Shown one piece after another: positions 14,593-14,600 of a DNA stretch of 14,600 bases. The stretch's first letter is position 1. Each line of letters begins with the position of its first letter. The position numbers and the translations under genes are program-made. Location: the NCBI GenBank assembly GCA_003531585.1, contig DQFX01000077.1:6677-21276 (forward strand), given 5' to 3'. Under the pieces are notes generated by a model. It saw only the letters and a program-made list of their open reading frames with translations, was not told the origin of the DNA and did no database searches. This DNA comes from Oscillospiraceae bacterium (GTDB lineage: Bacteria > Bacillota > Clostridia > Oscillospirales > Ruminococcaceae).

Positions 14593-14600
14593 TTTGAAAA

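Overview
The window looks like a chromosomal segment from a moderately GC-rich Clostridia species, probably Ruminococcus-like (Oscillospiraceae). This is inferred from strong AGGAGG-type ribosome binding sites, textbook TTGACA/TATAAT promoters with 17-bp spacers, a Firmicutes-style L10 leader, clostridial-type GGDEF/EAL proteins, and gut-type tandem GH2 enzymes. No tRNA, rRNA, CRISPR array, transposase or phage gene was seen.

Left part (about 1-9210), a sugar-use locus. An AraC-family regulator (minus strand) is divergent from two tandem glycoside hydrolase family 2 genes: a LacZ-type beta-galactosidase, and a 1157-residue GH2 enzyme with extra C-terminal beta-sandwich modules. The two GH2 genes overlap by one base. 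An orphan lipoprotein sugar-binding protein follows, with its own promoter and no linked permease. Both hydrolases lack signal peptides, so they should act on imported beta-galactosides or related oligosaccharides. The araC and beta-galactosidase promoters overlap so closely that their two -35 boxes form the arms of one perfect inverted repeat. Two hairpins end the plus-strand units and meet the c-di-GMP gene coming the other way.

Middle part (9213-13291), a cyclic-di-GMP pair on the minus strand, each gene with its own promoter. One is a cytoplasmic LacI-type sugar-sensor domain fused to an intact GGDEF diguanylate cyclase, with no DNA-binding domain. The other is a 7-TM protein with a degenerate GGDEF and a complete EAL phosphodiesterase domain. 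Together they can be read as a synthesis/degradation pair that ties sugar and membrane signals to c-di-GMP, next to a sugar locus. That link is an inference.

Right part (13313-14600): rplJ-rplL (ribosomal stalk proteins L10 and L7/L12), with promoter, L10 autoregulatory leader, transcription attenuator and terminator. rpoB does not follow rplL as it does in many Firmicutes. A 15-bp sequence near the left edge recurs inverted near the right edge.

Every intergenic gap is under 300 bases, and the contents of each are listed.
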